Of a stretch of DNA of 64,000 bases, positions 1-7,423 are shown piece after piece; position 1 is the first letter of the stretch; each line of letters opens with the position of its first letter. The position numbers and the translations under genes are program-made. This stretch comes from Propioniciclava soli. Its GTDB lineage: Bacteria; Actinomycetota; Actinomycetes; Propionibacteriales; Propionibacteriaceae. Under the pieces are notes generated by a model that worked only from the letters and a program-made list of their open reading frames with translations, did no database searches and was not told the DNA's origin. The stretch is taken from contig NZ_JACYOT010000001.1 of the NCBI RefSeq assembly GCF_014858005.1, positions 1-64,000 on the forward strand. The letters run 5' to 3'.

Positions 1-1
1 A

Positions 2-232
2 TCACATGAGCGCACCGCCGGCGGCATGTCAGGGCTTGGCCAGCTACCGCGACGCCATCGCCTGTCGCGCACTGCGTCGGCTGGGCTGTCCGGGGATGTC
101 GTCTTCTCCGGAAACCGGCGGGGCAGTCTCACGCTTCGCTGGGTCCTCCTCCACGTCTTGCGTGAGCTGGCCCAGCATTGCGGACACGCGGACATCTTGC
201 GCGAGCAGCTGCTGGCCCGCCGCAACCAGTGA
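2..232 (+). CDS. DinB/DUF664-like protein, 3' end only
   Basis: This is the C-terminal end of a gene that starts upstream of the window. The last 45 or so residues carry a DUF664/DinB-type ending: a TLRW segment, then an HVLRELAQHCGHADILREQL helix, which in this family carries a His metal ligand. The first 90 bases read poorly in this frame. In the neighbouring frame, SYRDAIACRALRR resembles the preceding family segment, so a frameshift near position 90 is possible. With only the tail visible, substrate and role cannot be stated. DinB-like proteins are four-helix metalloproteins, often thiol transferases. Confidence 0.5.
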   Translation, partial: SHERTAGGMSGLGQLPRRHRLSRTASAGLSGDVVFSGNRRGSLTLRWVLLHVLRELAQHCGHADILREQLLARRNQ

Positions 233-273
233 GGCGGGTCGCCGGGCCGGCGGGCCTCACTGGTCGAGCGCTA

Positions 274-1146
274 TCAGGCGCCTGCCCGCGTCGCCGCACG
301 CCAGACGGCGTCCGGGACGAGTTGGTCGAAGGTGTCGATGATGTGGTCGGGACGCTGCTCGGGCGGGGCGGCCTCCGCTTCTTCGGGCGTGCTGTCGCCG
401 GTCAGCACCAGCACGGATGCCATGCCGGCGGCCCGGCCCATCGCCACGTCCGTGGCCAGGCGGTCTCCCACCATGAGGACGTCGGCGGGCTCGACTCCCA
501 AGCCGGCCACCGCCTCTGCGACCATGATCGCCCCCGGCTTGCCCAGGTTCACTGAGCAGCGGACGCCGGTGCACGCCTCGATGGCGGCCGTGATCGCGGC
601 GCAGTCCGGCTCGCCGCGTCCGCCGGGGAAGGGGCAGTAGCGGTCGGGGTTGGTCTGGACGAGGATCGCCCGCTTGTGGAACCACAGGGCGTCGAACGCG
701 ATCTGCAGCTTCCGGTAGTCGAACGTGCGGTCGTAGGACGCCACCACGATGTCGATCTCGGCCGGGTCCTCACTCAGGCGGACGCCCGCCTCCCGCAGGG
801 CCCGGATGAGGGGCTCCTCCGCGATCGGGAACACCACGGCGTCCGGGTGGTGGGAACGCAACCATCGCACGGTGGTGACAACGGTGTTGGCGATGTCGTC
901 CACTGGGGTGGGCAGGCCGAGGCGTGCGAGTTTGGCTGCGTACTGCTCGGGGTCCTTGGTGGGGTTGTTGGACAGGAACCGCAGGGGGATGCCGCGCTCC
1001 CGCAGGAACGCGAGGGTTTCCCGCACCCCCGGGAGGACCTCGTCGCCGAGGTAGATCGTGCCGTCCATGTCGAAGACGTAGGCGCCGTACAGGCGTTCGG
1101 GACGCATGGCTGTCGCTTCCTCGATCCGTGCCGCGCTCAGGTCCAC
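274..1146 (-). CDS. HAD-IIA (NagD/AraL-type) sugar-phosphate phosphatase
   Basis: This is a 290-residue cytosolic HAD phosphatase of subclass IIA. The nucleophile motif DMDGT has Asp26 and Asp28 in the GTG-start numbering. SNNPTK follows as motif II, a large C2 cap lies in the middle, and GKPG and MVGDRLATDVAM form motifs III and IV. The GTG start at 1146 overlaps the stop of the upstream dehydrogenase gene by about 10 bp, so the two are translationally coupled. An ATG 13 codons in is an alternative start. In Bacillus subtilis the HAD-IIA phosphatase AraL is encoded next to the dehydrogenase AraM, and the same pair is seen here. By inference it removes phosphate from sugar or polyol phosphates that accumulate during uptake by the PTS of this operon. 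The exact substrate is unknown. Confidence 0.85.
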   Translation of the reverse strand: MDLSAARIEEATAMRPERLYGAYVFDMDGTIYLGDEVLPGVRETLAFLRERGIPLRFLSNNPTKDPEQYAAKLARLGLPTPVDDIANTVVTTVRWLRSHHPDAVVFPIAEEPLIRALREAGVRLSEDPAEIDIVVASYDRTFDYRKLQIAFDALWFHKRAILVQTNPDRYCPFPGGRGEPDCAAITAAIEACTGVRCSVNLGKPGAIMVAEAVAGLGVEPADVLMVGDRLATDVAMGRAAGMASVLVLTGDSTPEEAEAAPPEQRPDHIIDTFDQLVPDAVWRAATRAGA

Positions 1147-2483
1147 AGCCCGCCGGGGGCGAAGACCTCGTCCACCAACTCGTCGAACCAGCCGATCTCG
1201 CGGGTCACGTCGAGGACGGTGTAGCGCGAGCGGTAGTACATCGCCTTGGGGAACGTGTCCTTGAGCTCGGCGAGGGTGAGGCCGATGTCCTCCGGGCGTG
1301 TCGGCGTGCCGGCCGCGGCGAGCATGCGCTGCAGGTCACGCGCCGGCATCAACTGGTCGACGAGGCGGGGACGCAGCGACGGCCAGCCGTCGACCAGGGT
1401 CTGCACGCGCGTCCGCAACCCGGCGGCGTCCACGTACTTTTCGCGCGTCTCCCGGACGCCCTTCTCGGCGAGCGGGCCGGTGAGCTTGCTGCGGATGTCG
1501 GCCTCGACGGCGTCCCAGGTCGGCCAGGCCGCCACCACGGCGTCCACGTCGATCGCCGCGAGGTCTCGGGCCATGAACCGCTCGTAGAACGCCGTCATGG
1601 CGAGTGTGCCGATGGCCACCTTGTAGCCGTGGGAGAGTGGCGGGTCGAGGTCTGCCCCCAGGTGGTCGAGCTCCCAGAGGTGGCTGAAGTAGTGCTCGGC
1701 CCCGGACGCCGGGCGGGTGCCCTTGTAGACCTGCATGGCCAGCCCCGAGAGGAGCAGCCCCTCGACGAGACCCTCGTAGGCGTCCGCGTCGCCGGCGGCG
1801 AGGGCGTCCGGCCGGGAGAGCGCCTCCGCAACCCCTCCCTGCACGAGGTCCCACGCGAGGGGGTCGATCGGGTCGAGGCCGATGGCGTCGGACAGGATCC
1901 AGTCGGCTCCGGCCGGGATCTTGGCCGCGAGGTCGCCGTAACCGGAGGCGACCATGGCCTTGGGAGCGGCGGCGGCGACGTCGAGGTCGAACAGGACGAC
2001 GGCGGGGGCGGGACAGGGCATCGTGATCTTGACCCCGCCCTGGCTCATGGGTGCCCCGAACCCGGAGTACCCGTCCATGGATGCCGCCGTACCGACCACC
2101 GCGTAGGGCTGGTCCAGCTCGCCGGAGGCCAGCTTGACGAGGTCGTTCAGGGTGCCGGCACCCACGGCGACCCCGAGCGCGTTGGTCTCCCGCAGGCGCT
2201 CGCGGATCGTCTCGCAGTGCTCGTAGGCGGCGTACAGGGTCGGCGTCCCAGGGAAGACGAGGGGCTCGGTCTGGGTGAGGCCCGCCGCCTGAAGGGATGC
2301 GGCCACCGCCTCACCCGCGGCGACCCAGGTGCGCTCGTCAGCGACGATCAACAGCGGCCGGCCCGGCTGGGCGAGGGAGCGGGCGAGGATCTCGCCGGTT
2401 CGGGAGAGGATGGCGCGACCGACCTCGATCACGCGGGTGTCGCTCGCGTGCCGCAGTCCGTCGGCGATGGCTTGGTTGGTCAT
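1137..2483 (-). CDS. AraM-like sn-glycerol-1-phosphate dehydrogenase family protein
   Basis: This 448-residue protein belongs to the iron-containing-alcohol-dehydrogenase-like G1PDH/AraM group. The nucleotide-binding loop reads VGAGTLNDLVK. Metal-ligand regions are the SMDGYSGFGAP segment, RPASGAEHYFSH (His) and LSHGYKV (His). The ATG at 2483 was chosen because GAAGGAAG lies just upstream; the open frame continues further but has no other good start. Family enzymes interconvert dihydroxyacetone phosphate and glycerol 1-phosphate using NAD(P)H and Ni or Zn. It is the only dehydrogenase in a glucitol-type PTS operon, where sorbitol-6-phosphate dehydrogenase SrlD would be expected. It may therefore oxidise the phosphorylated polyol delivered by the PTS, which is inference. 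Confidence 0.85.
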   Translation of the reverse strand: MTNQAIADGLRHASDTRVIEVGRAILSRTGEILARSLAQPGRPLLIVADERTWVAAGEAVAASLQAAGLTQTEPLVFPGTPTLYAAYEHCETIRERLRETNALGVAVGAGTLNDLVKLASGELDQPYAVVGTAASMDGYSGFGAPMSQGGVKITMPCPAPAVVLFDLDVAAAAPKAMVASGYGDLAAKIPAGADWILSDAIGLDPIDPLAWDLVQGGVAEALSRPDALAAGDADAYEGLVEGLLLSGLAMQVYKGTRPASGAEHYFSHLWELDHLGADLDPPLSHGYKVAIGTLAMTAFYERFMARDLAAIDVDAVVAAWPTWDAVEADIRSKLTGPLAEKGVRETREKYVDAAGLRTRVQTLVDGWPSLRPRLVDQLMPARDLQRMLAAAGTPTRPEDIGLTLAELKDTFPKAMYYRSRYTVLDVTREIGWFDELVDEVFAPGGLWT

Positions 2484-2535
2484 GGTGCTTCCTTCGGTGG
2501 GTGGCGGCGGGCCGGGTGATCGGTGGGCCGCGTGG

Positions 2536-2793
2536 TCAGGGGGAGGACTGGAGGATGTCGGCGGTGGCCTCGAGGGCCTCGGACTCGTCGAGTCCGTCTG
2601 CCCAGATCGAGACCCGGTCACCGTGGCGCAGGCCCAGGGCGAGCACGTCCACGACGTTGCGCAGGCTCGCGCTCCGGCCCCCGGTGCGGAGGAACAGGCT
2701 GCTGTCGAAGTGGGCGGCCTGTTCGGCGAGGTCGTGGGCCACGAGGGCGTGGACGCCCAGTTCGTGACCCACGACCACCTCGCGGTGGATCAC
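2536..2793 (-). CDS. HPr-family phosphocarrier protein, divergent active site
   Basis: This 85-residue HPr-like protein starts with a GTG that overlaps the stop of the IIA gene (GTGA). The active-site loop reads GVHALVA where canonical HPr has GLHARPA. The phosphorylatable His is present, but the following Arg, which stabilises phosphohistidine, is Leu, and the Pro is Val. The regulatory-serine region RSASLRNVVDVLALGL is well preserved. An operon-specific HPr suggests a dedicated phosphocarrier or regulatory partner for this PTS. General PTS phosphotransfer probably still depends on a housekeeping HPr elsewhere. The family call is firm; activity as a phosphocarrier is uncertain because of the altered loop. 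Confidence 0.8.
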   Translation of the reverse strand: MIHREVVVGHELGVHALVAHDLAEQAAHFDSSLFLRTGGRSASLRNVVDVLALGLRHGDRVSIWADGLDESEALEATADILQSSP

Positions 2794-3155
2794 GCCTCGA
2801 TGGCGATCGTGCTGCCGACGTCGAGCTGGGGCATCTGCTCTCCGCGGACGTGGATCGCGCCGTGCATCTTGGCCTTGTCGGCACCGTCCACGTTCACCGT
2901 GACATGCCCGAGGGCGTCGAGGTTCTGGCGGGCCACGTCGCCGACGGCCGTGATGGGGTAGCTCGTGCCGTCGAGCACGAGTACCTGGCCCACCTCGATG
3001 TCCTGCGTCGTCCGCGCCGAGGCGTCGATGATGAAGCAGAACTCCTTCAAGGCGTCGGGGGCGTCCTCGCCGAAGGTGACGAACATGCCCTGGCCGATGA
3101 AGGCGGTGGCCTCCGGTCCGGCCGCGGTGACGGTGGTGCGGTACGTCTCGGTCAT
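2790..3155 (-). CDS. srlB: PTS glucitol/sorbitol-type IIA component (SrlB/GutA family)
   Basis: This 121-residue cytosolic IIA protein matches the SrlB family almost end to end: TFGEDAPDALKEFCFI, YPITAVGDVARQNLDALGHV and VDGADKAKMHGAIHV. A IIA protein normally receives phosphate from HPr on a histidine and passes it to IIB. Aligned without gaps to Escherichia coli SrlB as I recall it, the phosphoacceptor position 43 is Ile here (CFIID instead of CFIHC). Three other His residues remain near the C-terminus. The gene lies 19 bp downstream of srlE and overlaps the HPr gene. The missing histidine raises the question of how phosphate reaches IIB. Confidence 0.9.
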   Translation of the reverse strand: MTETYRTTVTAAGPEATAFIGQGMFVTFGEDAPDALKEFCFIIDASARTTQDIEVGQVLVLDGTSYPITAVGDVARQNLDALGHVTVNVDGADKAKMHGAIHVRGEQMPQLDVGSTIAIEA

Positions 3156-3174
3156 GAGGGTGATCCTTTCGTGG

Positions 3175-4263
3175 TCAGGAGGAGTAGAGGCCGATGCTGG
3201 CGAGCCATGCGACGGCGACGCGGGGGACGCCGGTCAGGAACCGGGAGTAGAGGACCGACGGGACGCCGACCTCGACCGTCTCGGTCTCCGCCTCGGCCAG
3301 GCCCAGTCCGACGGGGATGAAGTCGGCGGCGTTCTGGGTGTTGATGGCGAACAGCGCGGGCAGGGCGAGGCTCGGGTGGATGGTGCCCTTGCCGATCTCC
3401 ACGCCGATGAGGGTGCCGATGATCTGGCCGATGACGGCGCCGGGGCCAAGCAGCGGCGACAGGAACGGCAGCGAGCAGATGAAGCCGAGCACGATCAGTC
3501 CGATACCCGAGCCCGCGAGCGGCGTCAACATGTTGGAGAACCAGGTGCCGAAGCCCGAGGCCTGGATGATGCCGATCAGCATGGCGACGAAGCCCATGAA
3601 TGGGATGACGGTGCTGAGCATCGTCTGCACGGCGTCGCGGGCCGCCTGGTAGAAGATGGACACAACGCGGCCGGCGCCGAGGCCGATCTTCTCGAGGATC
3701 GACTTGTTCTTCTTCGCGGCGATCGTCTGGCTGATCTTCTTGTCGGTGGTCCACTCGCCTTGGACCGCGAACTTGGCTCCGCCGCCGGCAGCCTGCCCGG
3801 ACGCCGAGGCGTCGGTGGCCGCCGCCGCCCCTGCGGCTGCTGCCGGAGCTGCCGCAGAGGCCTCAGAGGCCGCCACGGCCTCCGACTCGTCGGCCAGTCG
3901 CACCTGGACGTTGCCCACCGCGGACACGTAGATGTCCTCGTTGATGAACTGCGCCAGAGGGCCCGTCTTGCCGGTCGGCATGACGTTGATCGTCGGGATG
4001 CCCTTCTTGGGGTACAGGCCACAGCGGAGGGTGCCGCCGCAGTCGATCACCGCGGCGAAGACCTCGTCGTCGGGGATGCTGGTGCTGAAGCCGTTGACTG
4101 CCTCCGCCCCGGAGAGCTCGCAGATGCGGTCCACCACGTCGGGGCGCATGCCGCCGCCGACGATGTAGAGCACCTTGTTCTTCTGCTCGGTGGGCGTCAG
4201 GGTCAGCGGGCCACCGAAGCCGCCACTGCCCCGCTCGATCACGATGGTGCGGTACTGGGACAT
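3175..4263 (-). CDS. srlE: PTS glucitol/sorbitol-type IIB(C) component (SrlE family)
   Basis: This 362-residue protein has an N-terminal IIB domain (residues 1 to about 130) and a C-terminal membrane domain. The IIB part carries [17 protein letters not shown] and [17 protein letters not shown], the latter with Cys residues that include the likely phosphocysteine. An Ala-rich linker follows around residues 130-165. The membrane half has the segments [34 protein letters not shown] and [12 protein letters not shown], then the [15 protein letters not shown] motif typical of this family. The ATG at 4263 follows a GGAAGGGTG ribosome-binding site; codons upstream of it belong to the neighbouring gene's frame. 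With SrlA it forms the polyol-phosphorylating permease. Confidence 0.92.
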   Translation of the reverse strand: MSQYRTIVIERGSGGFGGPLTLTPTEQKNKVLYIVGGGMRPDVVDRICELSGAEAVNGFSTSIPDDEVFAAVIDCGGTLRCGLYPKKGIPTINVMPTGKTGPLAQFINEDIYVSAVGNVQVRLADESEAVAASEASAAAPAAAAGAAAATDASASGQAAGGGAKFAVQGEWTTDKKISQTIAAKKNKSILEKIGLGAGRVVSIFYQAARDAVQTMLSTVIPFMGFVAMLIGIIQASGFGTWFSNMLTPLAGSGIGLIVLGFICSLPFLSPLLGPGAVIGQIIGTLIGVEIGKGTIHPSLALPALFAINTQNAADFIPVGLGLAEAETETVEVGVPSVLYSRFLTGVPRVAVAWLASIGLYSS

Positions 4264-4268
4264 GTGCG

Positions 4269-4820
4269 TCACCCTTCCACGTGGGGTTCGGCGCTCAGCA
4301 CGACACCCTGCTGCTTGCTGACATAGGCGGTGGTGAAGTCGGTCACCCAACCAGCCACGAAGTTCATGACGAGACCCACCAGGAGGTACCGGATGGCCAG
4401 GGGGCCCGTGCTCAGGCCGAGCGTGGTGACTCCCTGGGCGATGCCGAGCCAGATGAACAGCTCGGCAGGGTTGATGTGCGGGAATACGCCGTTGCTGGTG
4501 TGGCAGAACTGGGCGGCGCTCGCGAAGTAGCTGGGCTTGTAACGCTCAGGCAGGAAGCGGCCGAGCGAGTGGACCATCGGGTTGGCCAGCATGAAGGCGC
4601 CGACGAAGGGCAGCAGCATGTAGCGGCTGACCGGGTTGTGGGCGGCCTTGCCGGCGAACCGGTTGATCTTGTCCTCACCGATCAACTGGATCAGCGAGTT
4701 CATGGCGATCAGCAGCATGAGCACGAGGGGAACGATGCTGCCCATCCAGCTGATGAAGACGGTGGCACCGGCCTGGAAGAGGCCGACGAACCATTCAGCG
4801 GCGTGAACGAGGATGTCCAT
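4269..4820 (-). CDS. srlA: PTS glucitol/sorbitol-type IIC component (SrlA family)
   Basis: This 183-residue integral membrane protein starts [18 protein letters not shown]. Hydrophobic segments lie near residues 14-40, 70-85, 120-140 and 143-165. Family signatures visible are [39 protein letters not shown] and [19 protein letters not shown]. It is the substrate-translocating half of the glucitol-type permease, working with SrlE and SrlB. It lies between gutM and srlE, 5 bp from srlE. The family also carries polyols other than sorbitol, so the name describes homology rather than proven substrate. Confidence 0.93.
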   Translation of the reverse strand: MDILVHAAEWFVGLFQAGATVFISWMGSIVPLVLMLLIAMNSLIQLIGEDKINRFAGKAAHNPVSRYMLLPFVGAFMLANPMVHSLGRFLPERYKPSYFASAAQFCHTSNGVFPHINPAELFIWLGIAQGVTTLGLSTGPLAIRYLLVGLVMNFVAGWVTDFTTAYVSKQQGVVLSAEPHVEG

Positions 4821-4869
4821 GATTCAACTCCTTTCGATAATGCGGGTGGTACGGGTGGGCGTTGGGGGG

Positions 4870-5328
4870 TCAGGCCGCGGTGGCGGGGCGGCGTCCGAAG
4901 AGGCGTCCGAGCCGGAGGCCGACCTGGGCGAAGGGTCCGGGTGGGTCCAGCGGCTTCCCGCCGGCCAGGACGGTGCGGTAGTTGTCGCGGGCGTTGGCGA
5001 CGGCGCCACGGAGCGGCTTGCTGAAGCGGCGGTCGCCCTCGGGGGCGAGGTCGGCCAACTGCAGGCCGTTGTAGACGTCGAACGTCTTGAACCGCGAGAG
5101 CACGGTGACGCCGGAGAGCTTGCGGCCCTCGACGATGTGGCCGGCGTCGTCGAGCAGGAACAGCACCAGCGCGCCGGCCACGAGCAGGCCCTGCTTCTTG
5201 CCGAGAGCGACCTTGCCGCGGCGGCGCATCGCGGTGAACGTGTCGGCGAAGTTCTTCGACTGCCTCAGCCCCAGCACCGTTTGGGTGAGGTAGAGCACGG
5301 CGAAGCCGATCAGGAAGGTCCAGAACAT
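4870..5328 (-). CDS. gutM: GutM-family regulator of the glucitol operon
   Basis: This 152-residue protein starts at the ATG at 5328 behind GAGGAGC. It has an N-terminal hydrophobic segment (MFWTFLIGFAVLYLTQTVLG), a basic stretch RRRGKVALGKKQG, then a second hydrophobic segment LLVAGALVLFLLDDAGHIVEG and the GVTVLSRFKTFDVYNGLQL segment typical of GutM. In E. coli GutM is an activator of the gut/srl operon, although homologues look membrane-anchored. It is the second gene of this operon, 8 bp after the PRD regulator gene. Role assigned by family and position; the mechanism in Gram-positives is not established. Confidence 0.88.
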   Translation of the reverse strand: MFWTFLIGFAVLYLTQTVLGLRQSKNFADTFTAMRRRGKVALGKKQGLLVAGALVLFLLDDAGHIVEGRKLSGVTVLSRFKTFDVYNGLQLADLAPEGDRRFSKPLRGAVANARDNYRTVLAGGKPLDPPGPFAQVGLRLGRLFGRRPATAA

Positions 5329-5336
5329 GTTGCTCC

Positions 5337-7238
5337 TCAGGTGGTGGGACCGGTGGCGAGGTTCTCCATGAAGTAGAAGAACTGCTCGTAGCTGGTGAGT
5401 CTCGAGAGCTTGGCGAGGGCCGGCCGGTTGGCGCCCAGGCGGATCACTTCGTCGTAGACACGGATCAGCAGGGTGTCGTCGTAGGCGAGCTTCGCGGGAA
5501 CGGCGAGGCACACGATGACCCGGACACCGGCCTCCCCGTCGGACCGTGGGACCACCCCGAGGGCACACACGGGCCTGGCGATCGTCGGGTCGGTGGCGTG
5601 GGGGAATCCGATCTGGTCATCGAGCCGCATGGTGGCGCGGTCCTCGCGGGCGGCGATCGCGGCGGCGAACTCCGCACCCACCAGGCCTCGCTCGGTCAGG
5701 CGCGCGACCAGGCGCTGGGTGCCCTCCCGGTAGTCGCAGCCCGCGGGCAACCGCACGAACCGGCCCTCATCCAGCAGGGCCGCCAGGAACGACCCGGCCG
5801 ACGCCCCGTGGGACAGCGGTCCGTGCGTCGGCACGCGGAGCGCGTGCAGCCGGCGGAGGACGGCCTGACGGTCGAAGACCTCGCCCAGTTCCAGCGTCGG
5901 CCGCCGCGTCGCGGCGCGGGTCCCCGGGGTGGTGACGACGAGGTCGCTGGCGTCCAGGTCGCCGGGGGCGGCGTCCGGCACGATGCTGTAGCGGGTGCCC
6001 GCCGGCAGGACCGACTCCAGGTTGGCCCGCACCAGGCGGGCCGTCGCCGGGCCCCGCCCCGACACGATCGTGACGACCAGGTCGCGGCTGCCCTTGGACG
6101 CATGCTCGGCCAGGAACACCTGAAAGTAGGTGGTGAGCAGCGAGAGTTCGCCGGCCTCGACGGCCAGCCCGGTCTCGCGCTCGATCACGTCCCCGGCGAT
6201 CGTCGCCATCCGCGATGCCGCGGGGTACTCGTCCCGGAGGCGTCCGCCCTGCGTGTCGGGTGCGAGGCGCAGCCCGAAACGCATCCGGTTGAGCAGGAAG
6301 GTGAGGTGCTGGCTGAACTCCTGGGTGAGTTCCGACGGCGCCAGGCGCACGTCCATCTCGTCGGTGATGCGCTCCAGGATGCGCCCCACGAGTTCGCCCG
6401 CGGCCGCCGCCGTCGGCCAGACACCGGTGGGTCCGTCGTCCACGACCATCCGCAGACCCGCGGCGGAAAGGGCCAGGAACAACACCTCCTCGTCGGGGAG
6501 CCGTTCGCCGAGCAGTGGTTCGAGGCGGGCGGCCAGGGCGCGGGCCAGGTCGTGGGCGGGCGTGTCGAGCAGGTCGTGGTAGGTGGCGGGCAGGGCGCCG
6601 AGGTCGTGGCCGGTGAGGTGCCGGTCGAGCACGACGGTGACCCAGCGCAGCACGAGCGCACGGCCCTCGCTGCCCAGCCGGTACGCCGCGAGGACCTCCT
6701 CGACCGCAGCCTGCAGGTCGTCGCCGAGCGGGTAGTCCCGGTAGGCCGCCTCGTAGGCGTGGTCGAGGACCGCCAGCCGGATGCCCGCCTCGGGCCCGGC
6801 CAGCTGCAGGCCGACGCGGGTGCGTCCTTCGATGGTCACCCCGAAGGGGGCGAGCAGCGTGCGGACGTCCGCGACGTCGGCCACCACGCTGGTGCGGCCG
6901 AGCCGCATCTCGAGGGCGAGGTCCTCCGTGCGGACCGGCACCTCGCTGCGCAGCAGGCGGGCGAGGATCCACGCCGCCCGCCACTGCGGATCGTTGAACG
7001 ACTCGCGCACCGTCGCCAGGCGCTCACGTCCGCGTCCGTAGGCCCCGGCGTCCACGATGAGCAGGCGGTAACGTCCATCGGCCAGGCGGATGGAGGCGGC
7101 ACCCTCGAGGGCCTTGTTGAGGTGGGCGATGTCGGACGCGATGGTGCGGACCCCGACGCCGCAGCGCCGCGCCAGCTCCTCCCGCGTGGTGGAGTCGGAC
7201 GACTCCAACTGGCTCAGGATGGTGACCGCTCGATTCAT
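5337..7238 (-). CDS. PRD- and EIIA-containing transcriptional regulator of the PTS operon
   Basis: This is a 633-residue MtlR/GutR-type regulator. An N-terminal HTH (TTREELARRCGVGVRTIASD, residues about 17-36) is followed by a second winged helix, two PTS-regulation domains with conserved His (YEAAYRDYPLG and TYFQVFLAEHASKG regions), a IIB-like segment (VVTIVSGRGPATARL) and a C-terminal fructose/mannitol-type EIIA domain. The EIIA site reads IGFPHATD with His547. The ATG at 7238 has a very good Shine-Dalgarno, GGAAGGAGG. Such proteins are turned on or off by phosphorylation of PRD and EIIA histidines. It heads the operon, so it probably autoregulates and senses flux through the PTS. Confidence 0.9.
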   Translation of the reverse strand: MNRAVTILSQLESSDSTTREELARRCGVGVRTIASDIAHLNKALEGAASIRLADGRYRLLIVDAGAYGRGRERLATVRESFNDPQWRAAWILARLLRSEVPVRTEDLALEMRLGRTSVVADVADVRTLLAPFGVTIEGRTRVGLQLAGPEAGIRLAVLDHAYEAAYRDYPLGDDLQAAVEEVLAAYRLGSEGRALVLRWVTVVLDRHLTGHDLGALPATYHDLLDTPAHDLARALAARLEPLLGERLPDEEVLFLALSAAGLRMVVDDGPTGVWPTAAAAGELVGRILERITDEMDVRLAPSELTQEFSQHLTFLLNRMRFGLRLAPDTQGGRLRDEYPAASRMATIAGDVIERETGLAVEAGELSLLTTYFQVFLAEHASKGSRDLVVTIVSGRGPATARLVRANLESVLPAGTRYSIVPDAAPGDLDASDLVVTTPGTRAATRRPTLELGEVFDRQAVLRRLHALRVPTHGPLSHGASAGSFLAALLDEGRFVRLPAGCDYREGTQRLVARLTERGLVGAEFAAAIAAREDRATMRLDDQIGFPHATDPTIARPVCALGVVPRSDGEAGVRVIVCLAVPAKLAYDDTLLIRVYDEVIRLGANRPALAKLSRLTSYEQFFYFMENLATGPTT

Positions 7239-7423
7239 CTCTCCTCCTTCCGGCTCGGTCCGCTGTGGGTGACATGAACGTAACCCGGTGGGGGCTTGGG
7301 GGGGAGCCTTGAATAGGCCGGGGATCGGGGCACCGTGCGCCGCAGGAGCGACCGAATTCCGGTTGCCCACCGGATCCGGGCAGGGACAGGGTGGGGGGCA
7401 GCAAGCAACCCAGGAGGAACACC
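7239..7423. promoter_or_regulatory. Divergent promoter region between the PTS operon and glpABC, with an inverted repeat
   Basis: These 185 bp separate the PTS regulator gene (minus) and glpA (plus) and must hold both promoters. A perfect inverted repeat, TCCGGT-TGCCC-ACCGGA, lies at 7358-7374, about 50 bp before glpA, and is a candidate operator. glpA has AGGAGGA at 7412-7418. No convincing -35/-10 pair was recognised. Confidence 0.5.

Noticed and set aside
924-2519. Long plus-strand reading frame opposite the dehydrogenase gene
   Set aside because: It is the high-GC shadow of the AraM-like gene; no family pattern and no ribosome-binding site.
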